Positions 1 through 12,200 of a DNA stretch of 64,000 nt are shown piece by piece (within the stretch, counting starts at the first letter, position 1; each line of letters begins with the position of its first letter). The notes below the pieces were generated by a model. That model did not search any database and was not told the origin of the DNA. It saw nothing but the letters and a program-made list of their open reading frames with translations. Source of the DNA: Pseudoscleropodium purum (lineage: Eukaryota > Streptophyta > Bryopsida > Hypnales > Brachytheciaceae); assembly GCA_963969395.1 (NCBI GenBank), contig OZ017796.1, positions 9,178,501-9,242,500 on the forward strand, read 5' to 3'. A program made the position numbers and the translations under genes.

Positions 1-375
1 GTTACTATAATATTTTATGTTACTATATATTTTGAAAAATTGGGACGATACAGTAATCTTTCAATGTGCACTAATTCAAAGTAGTGCAACATTGCTAAGA
101 TTAGTGTCACATGCTTTAACAAGTAGGACAAATCAATATAGTATACCCAGTTTCAAACTTTCAAATGCACTCTACTAATACATACATGAAAGAGGCTCAA
201 ATAGTCACATGGCACAAACCAGGTGGTAGGAAGAAGAGGAGAACTTGCGAAAATTAAAAGGACAAATGAGAGCCCAGAGGAGGAGGAGGCCAGAGTCAGT
301 GCGGTAACGCTGTATCTACCCCCACGAAGCTTCGGCGCAGCTTCGGCAGCGAAACTCAATGTTGACGAGTTCCGC

Positions 376-410
376 AGGGGCACGTGCTCACACCTCCCGC
401 CCCCGCGGCG
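376..410 (+). promoter_or_regulatory. CAMTA upstream region: G-box and CGCG box
   Basis: CACGTG (a G-box/ABRE core) lies at 381-386 and CCGCGG at 403-408. CCGCGG fits VCGCGB, the published CAMTA binding motif, so autoregulation is possible. A pyrimidine-rich stretch (about 430-560) follows and resembles a plant Y-patch near a transcription start. The motifs are seen directly; their function is inferred, and short motifs occur by chance. Confidence 0.35.
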
Positions 411-715
411 TCCAGAAATAGCCGTATTCACACACTCTGTCACTCTTGTGCCCCCTTGCCCACTCTCTCCCACACTAAGTTACTAGCTGTCTCCTCATCG
501 TCCTTGCCAACCTCCTTCCTCCCTTTCCCTTTTCCCTGTCCGAGTCTGCTATGTCTGTCGCTCCCTCTGTAGTGTAGCTGCGAGCGCATCATAGCCTCTT
601 CTGGATCACGATTCAATCGATTGATGCGCTAGTCCAGTACAAACCCCTCACTTCCTCTCTTCTCTTCTCCTGGACTGGTTGCTTCGTCGGAGCGCCGAAC
701 ACTCTGATTCCTGTG

Positions 716-1352
716 GTAAGCTTGTGTCGAGGTTTCGAATTGAGTCTGTGACTCTGTGTCGCGGCTGGGAATGGCGCTGTTGGTGGTACGAGAAGGGTTA
801 TCGTAATGGGGGTTGGTTTGGGGTTGAGCGTGAAGGTGACTGAGACCTCGAGAGTTGGGGTTATCTTGGGGTGAGAGTGACGTTAGTTGTACGTTTCTGC
901 CTTTTTTTACCTTTTGTGGTTTTGTGGCTTTGTGGCTTTTGGGTCTTGCCTCGGGGTTCTCCGTGGTTTTTGGAAGAGGCTGCGGAGAAATTTGGCTGGA
1001 CTAGGGTGGGTGGGTGCTTCACCGGGTGTCTGTACTGATTAGGGAAGAGGTGGTGCACGGTAGCGAGGGTTTCAGGGTTGAATGTTGTTGGTACGGAGAA
1101 GTAAGAGGCTATTCGTTTTGCATCGGGAGTTCTTGCGTGTTCATTCGCTTTGGGTGTTCTTGGAGGGTTTCTGGGGTGAGGTTTCGAATTGGTTTGGCTG
1201 AGTCGGAAGCTTCCTAAACTCCTTTTCGTCGCGCCTCAATTGCGTGCGTGCTGGGCAGTAACAATTTTTTGAATTAGTTTGTTTTGGACTTTAAGGAAAA
1301 ATTGTTGGTGTGTTGATGTGGGATTGCGTCTAACGACGTACTTCTTGAACAG
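716..1352 (+). other. Probable 5' UTR intron of the CAMTA gene
   Basis: A donor (CTGTG|GTAAGC) at 716 and an acceptor (CTTGAACAG|GCAAGG) at 1352 bracket 637 bp of T/G-rich sequence with no sustained frame. Long leader introns are common in plant regulatory genes. It would leave a leader of roughly 100-300 nt plus 1353-1804 ahead of the start codon. The splice sites are good matches, but use of this pair is inferred. Confidence 0.55.
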
Positions 1353-1423
1353 GCAAGGCACGTACGGCAGAGCGTGTTAAGAGTCGAGCTAGGCTGCACT
1401 TTGATCATAGACTGATTACAGAC

Positions 1424-1702
1424 ATGGAATTGGCGCATTGAAATTCAGCGCGTTTGTCAGAACAGCCACTGGAACGGAGGATAGAGAGCAAAGCTATTGC
1501 AGACTCCGTATGCTTCCGGACAAGACCCAGGGGAACCTATTTGAGCTCTGCAAGCGTCTCGCAACCCTAGTGATGTGCGCCATAGGAGACACCTCCATCA
1601 GTTAGTACTATCATGGTTGTAGAGCAGACGGAGCATCTGTTGGTGGCCAGATTGTTAGGGTGGGTATTTTTGCTCAGTGGGTGTCAAGAGTTGGCGACAT
1701 AG
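1424..1702 (+). promoter_or_regulatory. Three short upstream ORFs in the CAMTA leader
   Basis: Three ATG-initiated frames end before the main start: 1424-1441 (5 codons plus stop, MELAH), 1510-1605 (31 codons) and 1613-1702 (29 codons). None overlaps the CDS at 1805. Several uORFs in a leader usually lower translation of the main frame, so CAMTA output may be translationally restrained. I recognise no conserved peptide. Confidence 0.45.
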
Positions 1703-1804
1703 AAAACGTTTCCAAGCAATTGAAAGCATTTTGCAAGCATATTGAAGCAATTAAGAGTATTGGGACGCATCTGAGGGTTCGGAGAACCGGTTAGCCCTGG
1801 AAGC

Positions 1805-4800
1805 ATGGCAGCGTCGAGGTCACGCGCGGGATCACACCAACCCGAGATCGACATACGCCAGATTATAGCGGAAGCGCAGACTCGGTGGCTGCGGCCCGTG
1901 GAGGTGTGCGAGATTTTGAAGAACTACGCCACCTATGGATTCAAGCTCAACCCGGTGCCGCCCGTGCGGCCCTGCAGCGGCTCGATGTTCCTCTTCGACA
2001 GGAAGACGTTGCGGTATTTCCGAAAGGATGGTCACAATTGGCGCAAGAAGAAGGACGGAAAAACTGTGCGCGAGGCTCACGAGCGGCTCAAGACCGGTAG
2101 CGTGGATGTGTTGCATTGCTACTATGCGCACGGCGAGGACAATTCGAGCTTCCAGCGACGGTGCTACTGGATGCTCGACCCTGCGCTCGAGCATATCGTG
2201 CTGGTCCACTACAGGGAGGTGACTGAGGGAGGCAGGTTCACAATGAGCGACTCTCAGCACAGTGCGCCGGCCGCGCACGCCGCGAGCCCTCCAGAGGTGT
2301 CCAACCCTGCGACGTCGCCTGAATTGGAGCAGGAAGACGGAGATCAGGTCGAGTCTGAAGATGTTGAGGAGGACAGGCATTCGTTGAGTCCAATTATTCC
2401 TCCGGGACCGCAGAACACGCTGCTGGATCAGCTCACTCCGCGGACAGCACAAGCACAAGCAGCCGCGGATTTGAACAACTCGCCAGTGAATGGCTGGATC
2501 GGAGGCGAACTTCGCAGTGGGAATGTATCTTCTAGTGCTTGGTTATCCTCCTCCGGTGGCGGCGCTGGCTCCAGCTTGGAGAATCTCCTCGACGCGCCAA
2601 CGGGCTTGACCCCGCGATCCGGACTGCCATTTCCGCCACTGAAGCAGCCCACCTCCAACAATCAGTTTTCGGATGTGTTTGGCCTGGATGCATTTGCTAA
2701 TGGCCCGCGGCAAGAAAGCTTTACAAGTTCGAATGACGTTGCTGGGTGGCGCCATACGATGGAAAGAAACAGTAATCAGGGAGGGGGCCCTTTTGCTCTG
2801 CAGAACAACTTCAACAACAGCAACACTAATTCAGGGCCAGTTATTTCGCAGAGTGCCCCTGCCACGTACGTGAAGCAGGAAAGTATGAACGGCGCGACTA
2901 TATGGGCGGAAATGCTGGAGCAGTGCACGACCCCATCAACGCATAGGAACATCATGGAGTCCCTAATGACCAGCAGCACCAGCAACCAGACCATGGAAAT
3001 GAGCGATTCGCCGCGCACTCAAGACGTTGGGCCTCCTCAGATGCCGCCCTCAAAGGGTATTCTGGAGGCCTTGTCGCCACGAGGTCTCGGACGGGAGCCC
3101 CAAACTGCGTTAGAAGCGAGCTTGCAGGCTGTGACTCAAGAGAAGGCTCTGAAAACCGCGGGACTGTATCAGAGACGGTTGCAGTTGGGAATGAGGTCTG
3201 ATTCGCAGCCACTTGACTTGCAGTTTGAGAAGAAGGTTCCCCTTGAGAAGAGCCCGGAGATCGAAGCGTTTCCCAAGTTGGATAGCTTTGGACGTTGGAT
3301 GTCGTATGCCATGGATGGGCAAACCGTTTTGAGCCCAGGTGCGTTTCAATCCAGCTGGCCTGGCACTCCCACGATGAGCTTCCCCGGCTTGCCGGATGAT
3401 ATGTATCAAACTATGCAAGTGGACACCAGTCTGAGCACTTCGGTCTCATCCGACCAGCGTTACAGCATCACCGATACTTCTCCGGAGTGGGCGTATGCCT
3501 CGGAAGGTGCCAAGGTGCTGATCTCCGGTGTGTTTTTGGGAGACTACGCAAATGCCACCGATGTCAAGTGGTACTGCATGTTCGGCGAGGTGGAGGTTCC
3601 TGCGGAAGTGATCAGTGGTGGGGTTCTGCGGTGTAAAGCTCCTCCCCATGCTGCCGGTCGAGTTTCGTTTTACGTCACTTGTGGCGATCGTCAAGCGCAC
3701 AGTGAGATTCGCGAGTTCGAGTATTGCAGTGGTAGTAAAATACAATCCGATCCCAGAGCAGAGGTTCAAGCGGCGGATGAAAGGTTGCTGAAGGTTCGCA
3801 TCGCGCACATGCTGCTGACAGATTCGGATTCAGAGACTCCCATTCAATTTTCAGATGAAGACACGGCTACAAAGCAAGCGAATTGCTTGAATTCCTTCTC
3901 CTCGTCCCTCGGCAGTGACGATTGGCTGGATCTCCAGAGGGAAGCGACCAGTTACTTGGAGCATTCGCGAGCCAGCAGTTTCCAGGACCGGCTTCTGCAG
4001 ACGATGCTGAAGACGCGCATGCAGCGGTGGTTGCTGTGGAAGATCCAAGAGGAAGGGAAGGGTGCATCCGTGCTGGATGCGCAAGGTCAGGGTGTGTTTC
4101 ACATGGCCGCGGCTTTGGGTTACGACTGGGTGGTAGCTCCCATGGTGGCTGCCGGAGTGCCCATCAACTTCCGGGACGCGCACGGTTGGACTGCTCTGCA
4201 CTGGGCTGCTTCGTTTGGCAAAGAGCAAGTGGTGATAGTGCTGGTTCAACACGGCGCCGATCCGAGCACCGTGACCGATTCCACGCCTTCGTGTCCGTCC
4301 GGCCAAACCCCTGCCGACCTGGCGTTGATCAAGGGCCATGTGGGGATTGGGGGTTTCTTGGCCGAGACCAGCTTGACTCGCCGGATTGCCACCATGAGCC
4401 TGTCTGATAGGTCGTCTGATGTCGCCAACGCTCAAATTGCTGGTGACAATGCTGTGGCCCGGTTGTCCAGACGGGATAGCATGAAGCAGACTTTAAATCG
4501 AGCCGATGATCAGGTCTCTATTCGTGATTCACTGCAAGCAGTTCGCAATGCGGCTCGAGCGGCTGCCTTGATTCAGGCCACGTTTCGGCAGCACTCGTTC
4601 CGGAAGAAGCAGGAAGATCTTGTCTTGGAGAAGTTCGACGAGTATGGCATGACTGAGAGCCAAATGCGTGGGTTTGTAGCAGCGAGAGCAGCTCAAAGGA
4701 TACAGAAATCCTCCAGAGGTCACAATGAGAAGAGACAGCAACTGGCAGCCAGTCGCATACAGCAGAAGTTCAGGAGTTGGAAGGTGCGCAAGGATTTCGT

Positions 4801-5284
4801 GAACCTGCGGCAGCGAGTGGTGAAGATTCAGGCCCATGTGCGTGGAAACCTGGTGCGGAGGCGGTTCAAGAAACTCTTGTGGTCTGTAGGAGTTTTGGAA
4901 AAGGTTATTCTGCGGTGGAAACGGAAACGGCTTGGACTTCGGGGTTTCAAGAGTGGGAACGTCAGCGTTACAGACACCAAGGAAGACGACGAAGAGTTTT
5001 TGAAGGAGAGCAGGAAGCAAGCTGAAAAAGCAGTCGAGAAGGCTGTCACGACCGTCACTACCATGGTGCGTTCCCAGCCTGCTCGGGAGCAGTATCGACG
5101 CCTACGTGAAGGATCGTTGAAAGCGGAGCAGCTTGGACAATACCTGTCGCCATCGAGCCCACAGGATCTGCTTGACAGCCCGGATGTCGAGTATGAAGAC
5201 TTGCAGTACGAAGACTTGCAAAATCGGCACATGAATCAGTATTTGGATCCTTCGGATGACCAGCTCATGAATTTCAGGGGCTGA
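1805..5284 (+). CDS. CAMTA: Calmodulin-binding transcription activator (CAMTA), single-exon CDS
   Basis: This is a nuclear calcium/calmodulin-responsive transcription factor that binds CGCG-core promoters in stress responses. The 1159-residue frame has the complete CAMTA order. A CG-1 DNA-binding domain covers about residues 18-140 (RWLRPVEVCEIL, KKDGKTVREAHERLK, HCYYAHGE). An acidic, Q/S-rich middle follows. A TIG domain lies at about 557-642, ankyrin repeats at about 753-855 (GWTALHWAA), IQ motifs at about 917-1030 (ALIQATFR, RIQQKFR, VVKIQAHVRG), and the calmodulin-binding helix at about 1028-1050 (VILRWKRKRLGLRGF). Length is normal for plant CAMTAs. The start is the first ATG of the frame and leads straight into CG-1. 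The oddity is that the whole CDS is one exon, whereas Arabidopsis CAMTAs have a dozen or so exons. The CDS is also much more GC-rich than its surroundings. The frame is intact, so the gene looks functional. Confidence 0.96.
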   Translation: MAASRSRAGSHQPEIDIRQIIAEAQTRWLRPVEVCEILKNYATYGFKLNPVPPVRPCSGSMFLFDRKTLRYFRKDGHNWRKKKDGKTVREAHERLKTGSVDVLHCYYAHGEDNSSFQRRCYWMLDPALEHIVLVHYREVTEGGRFTMSDSQHSAPAAHAASPPEVSNPATSPELEQEDGDQVESEDVEEDRHSLSPIIPPGPQNTLLDQLTPRTAQAQAAADLNNSPVNGWIGGELRSGNVSSSAWLSSSGGGAGSSLENLLDAPTGLTPRSGLPFPPLKQPTSNNQFSDVFGLDAFANGPRQESFTSSNDVAGWRHTMERNSNQGGGPFALQNNFNNSNTNSGPVISQSAPATYVKQESMNGATIWAEMLEQCTTPSTHRNIMESLMTSSTSNQTMEMSDSPRTQDVGPPQMPPSKGILEALSPRGLGREPQTALEASLQAVTQEKALKTAGLYQRRLQLGMRSDSQPLDLQFEKKVPLEKSPEIEAFPKLDSFGRWMSYAMDGQTVLSPGAFQSSWPGTPTMSFPGLPDDMYQTMQVDTSLSTSVSSDQRYSITDTSPEWAYASEGAKVLISGVFLGDYANATDVKWYCMFGEVEVPAEVISGGVLRCKAPPHAAGRVSFYVTCGDRQAHSEIREFEYCSGSKIQSDPRAEVQAADERLLKVRIAHMLLTDSDSETPIQFSDEDTATKQANCLNSFSSSLGSDDWLDLQREATSYLEHSRASSFQDRLLQTMLKTRMQRWLLWKIQEEGKGASVLDAQGQGVFHMAAALGYDWVVAPMVAAGVPINFRDAHGWTALHWAASFGKEQVVIVLVQHGADPSTVTDSTPSCPSGQTPADLALIKGHVGIGGFLAETSLTRRIATMSLSDRSSDVANAQIAGDNAVARLSRRDSMKQTLNRADDQVSIRDSLQAVRNAARAAALIQATFRQHSFRKKQEDLVLEKFDEYGMTESQMRGFVAARAAQRIQKSSRGHNEKRQQLAASRIQQKFRSWKVRKDFVNLRQRVVKIQAHVRGNLVRRRFKKLLWSVGVLEKVILRWKRKRLGLRGFKSGNVSVTDTKEDDEEFLKESRKQAEKAVEKAVTTVTTMVRSQPAREQYRRLREGSLKAEQLGQYLSPSSPQDLLDSPDVEYEDLQYEDLQNRHMNQYLDPSDDQLMNFRG

Positions 5285-6582
5285 ATGTTACTGAGTGCCA
5301 AATTCGGCGGCGACGTTGAAGCAGTTGTCCCATTCGATTGAGGACGTCGGCAGGCTATAACCTGGTCAACGCTGTTCCTGTACCGGCGGTGAGATGACTA
5401 CCGATAACTCGGATTGATGACTCTGGTTGTTGAGTCCACGGAATAGTTTTCAATTGCAATTATCTTAAGTTTCAGTTCGGCTGTTTCATTGTTGTATGTT
5501 GGTTTTCATAGATCTCGTTTTCGTTTGGTGGATGCAAATAAGTTTGTGCTAGTTTGGAAGTGTTTTTTTTAATGTTTTTTTATTTTTCATTTTCTATTCG
5601 GCGCACATCGAATTTAAAGTGTGCTTCTGATTTATTTCTGATTCTGTGCTGGGATGTGCTGGGGTTACAGGTCGTACTTTTGGACCGGGTGCTTGCTAGT
5701 GGTTGACGGCTCACGGGAGCATTACATAGGAGGTGTACAAAGAGGAATCTGGATTGAAACAAGATTGCACTTTCTTGCAGCGAAGTGTTTTTTTTGCTTT
5801 ACTATGTAAACAACTGTAAAGAGCTCTGTGTAGTTTGTAGATACCATGCAGGTTTTCCATGTGCACGGCTGCTCCTCCAGAGTCCAGACACGCAAGTGCG
5901 GATTTTCAGATATGTTGCTTATTGCTCCCAGCGTGTCCCGCTCGAACGTGGGAACTCTTGAAGGTCTGCACCTGTCCCCAATTTTTGAGGGTCAGGCAAA
6001 ACTATATGCATGACCATGATTGCTTTTCAACCTGTGTTCACTCCATTGCCTTGAGCTTCTGTTGGTCTCCTCCCTTCACTGATTCTGTTTTGTCAGTGTC
6101 CTTAGTGTCGAACCATTACTGTCTGTGCATTACTCTAGCGGGGTTTTGGGTCTTCATTGTCTCTGCTTTTTTAGATTCTTCCTGTGGGTTCCCCCCGTTC
6201 GATCAGGAAGGGTTGGAGGTGACTCTGATCTTGGGATTGTGGTTGCATAGGAAAACGCAGCATTTTTATTTGGGGGTCTAAGCGGTTGGATTGAACAGGA
6301 AATTATGTGTTCCATGTGCTCACATTATTCCGGTTGCAGTGAAAGCATGTTTGAGTGACTAGGTGAAGAAAAGCATTCCGTAGTGCACAAGTAAGTATAT
6401 GCTGTTGGGCAGGACGCATTTAGCCATTGGTGCTGCTTTTGTGACCATCACCAACAGCTTGGCTTGAATTTAGTACCGACATAGCTGCTGTTTATCTACT
6501 TGATGAATAGTAATTGTGTAATTGAGCAAATAGAATTCGAATTTTGGAAAGATGCTTCAAGGTACCTTCCATGTTGGGGTTA
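5285..6582. other. CAMTA 3' flank, no further gene seen
   Basis: The first 300-600 bp are T-rich and probably form the 3' UTR and polyadenylation region. A 140-codon frame at 5859-6281 lacks recognisable domains and codon character, and I do not treat it as a gene. Confidence 0.5.
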
Positions 6583-7123
6583 TTAACCCTTAAAAGGGCA
6601 ATGCAAACCCCCACGGGCATTTTGAAAGTCAAATCTTGAATTTTCACATAGTTCTTGATTTTAAAAGTTTTTGGAATGAATTAAGAATATAAAGCTCCAA
6701 AAATCTATTTTTTACTCCATTTTTATTTTTTTCAAAATTCTTAAAATTGTAATTTTTGTGATACTTTGAAGATAGCATATTCATGTGTTCAAAATGTACC
6801 ACTTTTAGACTTTTTCTATAGAATTACCTTTGGTAAGAGTCCAAGAAGTACATCAATTATACTAAGATGTTTGTCACTATTATTTCCAATTTTCTAAAAA
6901 ATTTCAAATTATTTTAAGTATGTAATTATTACTATTTTTACAAAAAAATAAAATAATTATATAAATTTCAATTTAAGGTTTTTTATTGTGAAGAAAATGA
7001 GATTAAATTTTAGACATATATTACTATTTGTAAAAAATATCAAATTTTGGAAATGTGTGTTTCAATGTAAAAATCTATTGAAGTTTGATAAAGCCTAGAT
7101 ATGGAATGTCTTTTAAGAGTTAA
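6583..7123. mobile_element. TTAA-flanked MITE-like element (about 540 bp)
   Basis: It begins TTAA|CCCTTAAAAGGGCA and ends ...TGTCTTTTAAGAG|TTAA, so the ends are imperfect inverted repeats (CYCTTAAAAG) inside TTAA duplications. TTAA targets and CCY-type termini are the signature of piggyBac-type transposition. The interior is AT-rich and non-coding. The family assignment is inferred from the ends only. Confidence 0.5.
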
Positions 7124-7126
7124 CCT

Positions 7127-7779
7127 TTAACCCCTAAAAGCCTGAGGCATCCGAATCTTGTGTTTGCAAAACTTTGAAGTTAAATTAAACCTTACTAAGT
7201 TGCTATTTTTAGTACTTTATATTTTTTGAAAGTTCTTTTTGAAGTCTAGTTTTAGCATCAAAAAATTGATCTTGAAAATACATGATAGTGATTTTTTTAT
7301 TCAAAATTTTGTGTAAAGGTATCCATTGCATTCTTGACTTCCCGTAGTGTTGAGAGCTCTTAGAAATGAGTATCAAATACACTAAATCTTGGAGAAAAAA
7401 TTACATTCCAAATTCATTTAAAAAAATTATAGAGTAGATTTTAAGAAGCTATAAATTGATTGGGGTTATACTTGTTAGACCATTTAACCTCATATTTTTT
7501 TGGTCACCAACTTTTTAGATTTGACTTGTAAAGAGGATTGAAAGACTTCACATCACTTTTGCAATTTTAACACCCTCATGGTCAAACATTATAATCTTTC
7601 ACTCCATAAGTGATATTGCTATGTTTTCTTTTCCTATGAGACCTCTAATATGTCTAGTTTGAATTTGTATGGTTACAATTCAAAAAAACTTGATACAAAT
7701 TATTAAAATGTTGGCATTTTGTTCAATTTGGAGCAAATTCTAAGAAGCTCAAAACAAGCCTTAGGCATTTAGGGGTTAA
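7127..7779. mobile_element. TTAA-flanked MITE-like element (about 650 bp)
   Basis: Its ends are TTAA|CCCCTAAAAGCCTGAGGC on the left and GCCTTAGGCATTTAGGGG|TTAA on the right. This gives an inverted repeat of about 18 bp with two or three mismatches, directly inside TTAA. It starts 3 bp after the preceding element. The interior is non-coding. With the element at 17586 it suggests a piggyBac-like MITE family. Confidence 0.6.
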
Positions 7780-9262
7780 ATGATGAGCCAATCACCATGG
7801 AAATCAATTATTTTGGTATCGTATGATTTGTTGGCTTAAAATAATGTGAAAGCACTCATTAGAAGTCAAACTATTATACATGATCTTCCCTTTTGACATA
7901 AAATTTGGAGGATGAATAGTAGCACTCTATCCTACATGGAGAGATTCTTTGTTACTTATTAGCCGGAAAACATCTATAGCGTCATTTATAGGTTAAGCAT
8001 GCTTTGACTTGAATTCAAAAAAGATCTTCATTCTTCAAATGTACATCAAGAGCTTAGAAGATATCAAATACACTACATGATCTAAGGATCTAACATCTTC
8101 TTAAATAGAAAAAGTCAATATTCTACAATGATGTAATACTCAAAACCATACTTCCAAAATGTACCCAAGCATTTCCTTCAAAAAGAATTGGATGAAAAAT
8201 TGTGTTTTTTCATTTGACTTGCAATCCTTCACAAAGTTATCTATTAGTCAATAGTTGGTTGTAGCAATTTCCTAGAGTTAATCTAGGAATGACAAGGTTC
8301 CTACAAAATGGTTTTGGGATGATTTCAAATGGAATTGGTCCTTGAGCTCTCCAGTATCCTTTTTGGAATAATTAGCAAAGTATGTTTTATCCGAATATCT
8401 TTTCATTCATTCCAAGCAATTTATTGAATCTTTAGAATATTTCCTTTTTTTAATGACCAATTTGGTCAAATTAATAAAATAATATATTGGTCTAAAGAGA
8501 CAAGCCAAAATGAGCAACTATACAAAAAAGGCCTTATTCATTAAATTGAGACTCCCTTCAGTCTCATTTTAATTATATACTATATTTAGAGAAGCTAAGT
8601 GCTCTTTAAATTGAGACTTACCAATAAATTGAGATTTAATCACGTTGAAATATGTATTTAAAATATTTTCAAGTATTTAAAAAAGGATTAATAATTGTAG
8701 TACATGTTTGAATTTTATAATTGTATTACTCATTTAGGAAAAAAAAGTTCGTTAAATTGAGACTTAAAAATGATGAAATTTCCATTTAAAATGTTCTTGA
8801 CACACATATATTGAGACATCTTTTTAATTAAAGACTTGCATGTATCAAATTAATTGAGTCCCATGTTTGGGTTCGAAGTTTAACATGATACTTGAAATTT
8901 CAAACAAACAAATATTGAGAACAAAATATGTAGTAATGAACAATGAAATGTAGTAATCCAATTATCCAATAATATTATTAAAGAGAATCATTTTTAATAC
9001 AAAGCCCCTCTATCATAATAGAAAGCATACAATACATCCATGCAAACTACTCAAATACTCTAATAAAATGCAAAATCACATTCTACTAAATGTTTCAAAT
9101 TAGTATTGCACTAATATAACTATGGACTATTTATCCTTGCTCTAAAGATTTAGCATTGTGGGAATTTGACATGAAGGCCTCCACTAATGCTTTGATGATA
9201 TCAATTTGTGTTTTTGGAATTGCAACCCTTGGATCAAAAGTTCCTTCTCTAAATCGTGGCTT
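7780..9262. other. AT-rich non-coding stretch
   Basis: No gene is supported here. AAATTGAGACT recurs several times between 8540 and 8770, and GAGACTCCCTTCAGTCTC near 8550-8570 can fold as a small hairpin. The stretch ends at the decayed transposase-like gene. Confidence 0.4.
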
Positions 9263-12200
9263 CTAAGCTATCATAATGTAGTTTGTGTTCGACCAGGTCA
9301 GAGATATTACTCGATCTTCACGCCAAATATTACCTTTATTTGTGTCCCATCCAACATACATATGCATATCAATATGTTGACTGGAAGCTGCCGTCCAATA
9401 TTGTATTTGAATCATATGAATGTACTCTGGATTTGGATTCTGGTTAGTTACTGCTCTTGCAAGCCAGAACGGTTTTCGATTGCCATCTACGGGATGCACC
9501 ACTACAAAATAACCGGCAAATACATTACGAGCAACATGGAATGAAGGTTGAGGACGGTTACACCTATGCCCAACAAAGATCTCATCTTCCGCATAGTTTT
9601 CGTCAAATGTATCATCATTTTGCCTTCGATTAGCTTTAATGATAGCAACCCAAGTCTTGGGCCGAAATCCATGCCACAAACTCAATTGCACCTCAAGAGG
9701 TTCATCTATAGCAGCTCAAACACCCCTCTAGTATTTTTTTAAAGGTACAATCTTCCTCCCAAATTCTTCGGAGTCCTCTTCATTTGCAATTTGGCTCCAA
9801 TATGAAATGAAACCATCCAAACCATTTTTAACATTTGTAGAGGCATGCATTTTGCTCAGAATCAAAAGTAGTGGATTACCATTTGGCACTCTCGAACGCC
9901 TGTCTTCTGTTTTAGATCACAAATGAATACCTTTACCATCAAGTGGTTTCCACTTCAAGTCAGTACACAAATCCTTATAGCCCATTACGGGCCAACCAAT
10001 AGAATCCTTATGAAACTTAAAATGCTACTTCTTTGAATGGCCTTCCAAACAATCCCCACCAGTGTCCAAGTACCGTTGCATATATCTTTTGAAATTAGGT
10101 ACTTCCTTAATGAAATGAGGTATTACAAGGAGAGTTTTGCAATCCATGAAGGACTTCATGAGCTTCGGAAGTGTTGGATAATCACCTTCCTTCAACTTAC
10201 GACTCCATCAACCAAAAAGAGCATCAATGTCTTCATGAGTGCCTGACAATGAGGAAATTGATGTAGACCTCACGGAAAATGCCATAGTGGACAAGCAAAG
10301 AACAAAAAACAAACACATATCGGTTCTTGTTGTCCCTTGATGCATTATCAAGTTGCAAAGTCAGTATAGGAGGAAGAAGTTGACCTTCCATCAACTCTTC
10401 TAGAAGAGGAAGTAGTGAATTTAAGCACGCTTCCAAATTGGCTAGTACAGCCTGGGTTAGTTTGGATTGCTGCTCCTTCTCAATGAACAATTTGTGTGAC
10501 AAATTCTTTAGTAGTTCTTCTAGGTCATGCAACAACTTCATGATATACCCAATTGTATGATTGGAATCATTTGAGAAGATGTCAATGCCAATGTGTGCAT
10601 ATCGAACATCACCATGGCCATGAGCAATTATGCTCGTAACAGCAATAGGCATTTTTGTGAAAGAATATGTGGTTTTTGTTTTATGCGAAAAGTGTAGAGA
10701 TGCAATCTTTAAATGATCCATTTTATCGTGGATGATGGTCAACATCTTATGAGGGTACGTCTTCAAAATTTCCCAATTTGAATAATATAGTTTTCTATAT
10801 GCCCTCTACCCATGAACATTAGTGTCCAATACTTTACACCACTTGTTGTATGCAAAAGAATGTGGGATGCAAGCACTTCTCAACTGCTTATATGTATCGC
10901 ACACTCCACATCGAGCAAAATTATCTCCACGAGCCTTCGGAGCAAACTGAGGAAATGAAGCACGTCAAATGCTATTCAAGCCACGTGAAGAAATTGGCTG
11001 TAAATTGAAAGCCTCATTTGCCTCATTGATCTGATGTAATTGATCACTCCAACGGAACCCTGATAGCAAAACCATTGCAAGGACTTTCTCCCCGATCGAT
11101 AGAGTTCTTGATTTGTGAGGCATTTTGTCAACATCAGGATTGACAATCGTCCGCAACGTGGTAGTTGTTTGCAACATATGCATCTTGGGTTTCTTGGAAC
11201 CTAAATTCCCATGCTCCTCTGCATGCTTCCCATATTTTGCCATTTCTTTGTACCTATAGAAGGTAGCTTTTTGAAATGCTATGGATAGTCGACTACGTAG
11301 TAGAATACACATTCTTCCTTGACAAAGTTATCCACTCCTTGCCTGTGGGATCTTTGCAGGTCTACCCATGTACATCAAGAAGACACTTTTTGCGAGTGTA
11401 CATTTTGCCACATACATGGAGTTCAAATCAAATGGCTTGAATTTCTTCACGTGGAAAAGGTTGCAAACAATTATTAGTACAACACATAATTATAGACACT
11501 TGAACAATGGCTTGTGCATTAAGGAGGGTTTCTTTTTTTGGCGCGTTGTTGGACTCCACTCTTTTACGTGAGCTCTCATATGAACGAGCATCCACATAAG
11601 GCCAATGGTTCAAGGCCATCATTGTAGTCTTATAAATATGTATTTGATGGTGGTCATACAAATTGACACCATTAAAAAACACTCGCTTAATGTCCCAAGA
11701 ATGCATTGACCACATCCAAGCAAACGGAACTTCTGCTTTGCACAAAGAATTCGCAATTTGAACAGCAACTCGGTCATACCAAGGGGCTCCCCATCCATGT
11801 CAATGACCAAGTCCACATCAATGCTTTGACAAACTACCCTTGCAACGTCATCTCCTACTTTATTTTTGAGGTGATAGGTTTTCTATTCCATTTTGAATGA
11901 GGAATTTCATCACATTCAATGACACTAATAGACAATGTTGGTACAGAAGCTGCAAATTCATCAGGATCATGAAAATACATTCTGTGTAAATAAAGCAAAT
12001 ATTTATTAGCCCTATGATCATGCCAAAGACACATCACCCGCCTCATACATTATTCAAAATATGAGACATTTTACTAAGTCCAGAGAAGAAACACGACTGT
12101 TCTATATCTTTGACTCGAGGGTGCATCTTTAGACGCACAAAAATCTAACATGCCGACATTCTTGACTCGAGGATATCTGTTTCAATGTCTATAGACTAAA

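Noticed and set aside
1832..2458. 208-codon minus-strand frame
   Set aside because: It is antisense to the CG-1 region of CAMTA and has no recognisable domain; it reflects the GC-rich coding strand.
5859..6281. 140-codon frame downstream of CAMTA
   Set aside because: It has no domain, no plausible codon pattern and lies in the likely 3' UTR or flank.
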